Source: Acidimicrobiaceae bacterium (GTDB lineage Bacteria > Actinomycetota > Acidimicrobiia > Acidimicrobiales > Bog-793). Taken from it: DNA of 6,564 nt. Shown here one piece after another: positions 5,962 through 6,564 of the stretch. Under the pieces are notes generated by a model that did not search any database, was not told the DNA's origin, and was given only the letters and a program-made list of their open reading frames with translations. The position numbers and the translations under genes were made by a program. The stretch is taken from the NCBI GenBank assembly GCA_025463965.1, contig JAODBN010000174.1:1-6564 (forward strand), in the 5' to 3' direction. Each line of letters starts with the position of its first letter. The first letter of the stretch is position 1.

Positions 5962-6564
5962 CTAGGTCAATTCGCGAGAGCCTTCGGAGTCGATCAGCCG
6001 CAGGCTCGGTGGCAGCCCGGTCACCTTGACGTCGTCTCCCGACGCCTCGATCGACAGCCGCGCGTCGGCCAAGCAGAGGTTGTCGACGGTGAGGGTCCCG
6101 TACGATTCGGGGACGTGCGGCAGGCAGCTGACCGTCCCGTCGGGGACCGACGGGTTGAGACGCAGCAGGGCGGTGCGCAGGAGCCAGAACGGAGATGCGG
6201 ACGCCCACGCCTGTGGCGAGCACGATGACGGGTAGGGGACCGGGCTCGGGAACTCCGTTCGCTGGAAGCCGCAGAACAGCTCGGGGAGCCGGCCTCCGAA
6301 CGCCTTCGCCGCCTCGAGCAGTCCGACCGTCACCGCCTGTGCTTCATCGACGAAGCCGTAGCGGGCAAGCCCTGCTGCGCAGATTGCGCTGTCGTGCGGC
6401 CAGACCGAGCCGTTGTGGTAGCTGACCGGGTTGTAGCGGCTCATCGAGCTGGCGAGCGTGCGGATGCCCCACCCGGTGAACATCTCGCCTTCCATCAGGC
6501 GCTTGGCCGTCGACTCGGCCTTGTCGTCCTCGATGATCCCGCTCCACAGGCAGTGGCCGATGTT
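5962..6564 (-). CDS. C-terminal part of a glycogen-debranching-type (amylo-alpha-1,6-glucosidase) enzyme (partial)
   Basis: The frame is open to the right edge and ends at TAG (complement of 5962-5964), so the last 200 residues of a much longer protein are visible. It starts inside the catalytic six-hairpin (alpha/alpha) barrel: GHCLWSGII at visible residues 3-11, then MFTGWGIRTLASSMSRYNP (28-46) and SYHNGSVWPHDSAI (48-61). These are strongly conserved blocks in bacterial amylo-alpha-1,6-glucosidase/debranching proteins of the GDE_N_bis-containing type. 'WASASPFWLLRTALLRLNPS' further on is the usual last barrel helix, and a short beta-rich C-terminus follows. Such proteins are annotated as hydrolysing alpha-1,6 branches of glycogen-like glucans, though many family members are uncharacterised and substrate cannot be read from this fragment. 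ATG 6495 is internal: 23 further in-frame codons with good family similarity lie upstream. It converges on the kinase and is unlikely to be co-regulated with it. Confidence 0.85.
   Translation of the reverse strand, partial: NIGHCLWSGIIEDDKAESTAKRLMEGEMFTGWGIRTLASSMSRYNPVSYHNGSVWPHDSAICAAGLARYGFVDEAQAVTVGLLEAAKAFGGRLPELFCGFQRTEFPSPVPYPSSCSPQAWASASPFWLLRTALLRLNPSVPDGTVSCLPHVPESYGTLTVDNLCLADARLSIEASGDDVKVTGLPPSLRLIDSEGSRELT

Noticed and set aside
5639..6223. A minus-strand frame spanning the kinase end and the debranching-enzyme end
   Set aside because: Arg/Pro/Ala-rich low-complexity product crossing two well-supported genes; no family resemblance.
1..6564. CRISPR arrays, tRNA/rRNA genes, insertion sequences, attachment sites, defence or phage modules
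   Set aside because: I looked for direct-repeat arrays, transposase or integrase motifs, terminal inverted repeats and tRNA-like cloverleaf ends and saw none. The helicase is not accompanied by nuclease or defence partners, so a defence-system reading is not supported.

Overview
The window is GC-rich throughout, with short intergenic gaps, GTG starts and strong G/C third-position bias. This base composition, a PhoP/TrcR-like response regulator, a RecQ helicase with a C-terminal phosphoribosyltransferase-like domain, and a triple-repeat DUF1206 membrane protein together suggest a high-GC actinobacterium. An acidimicrobial-type lineage is possible, but that is inference; no rRNA or tRNA is present to settle taxonomy.

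Layout: (1) the C-terminal end of a secreted IPT/TIG-domain protein (+, cut by the left edge); (2) a short convergent gap with a nested inverted repeat that spans the stop codons of both flanking genes; (3) a leftward pair, a RecQ-family helicase followed 45 bp later by a DUF1206 membrane protein, probably co-transcribed; (4) a 134-bp divergent control region; (5) a rightward two-component system, an OmpR/PhoB-type response regulator overlapping its sensor histidine kinase by ATGA; (6) a 39-bp convergent gap; (7) the C-terminal 200 residues of a glycogen-debranching-type glucosidase (-, cut by the right edge).

The most interesting region is the divergent intergenic stretch 3441-3574. It holds three contiguous 11-bp units of the form TCAGCNNGC(NN) at 3495-3527. 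This is the one-helical-turn, head-to-tail geometry expected for an OmpR/PhoP-family operator, and it lies directly upstream of a gene encoding such a regulator. The same DNA contains a good sigma70-type promoter facing the helicase gene, whose -35 and -10 elements coincide with the outer repeats. The simplest model is that the response regulator controls its own operon and also the divergent helicase/DUF1206 pair. Every gene here fits a known family. I do not see a CRISPR array, an insertion sequence, a phage module or a clearly new multi-gene system.
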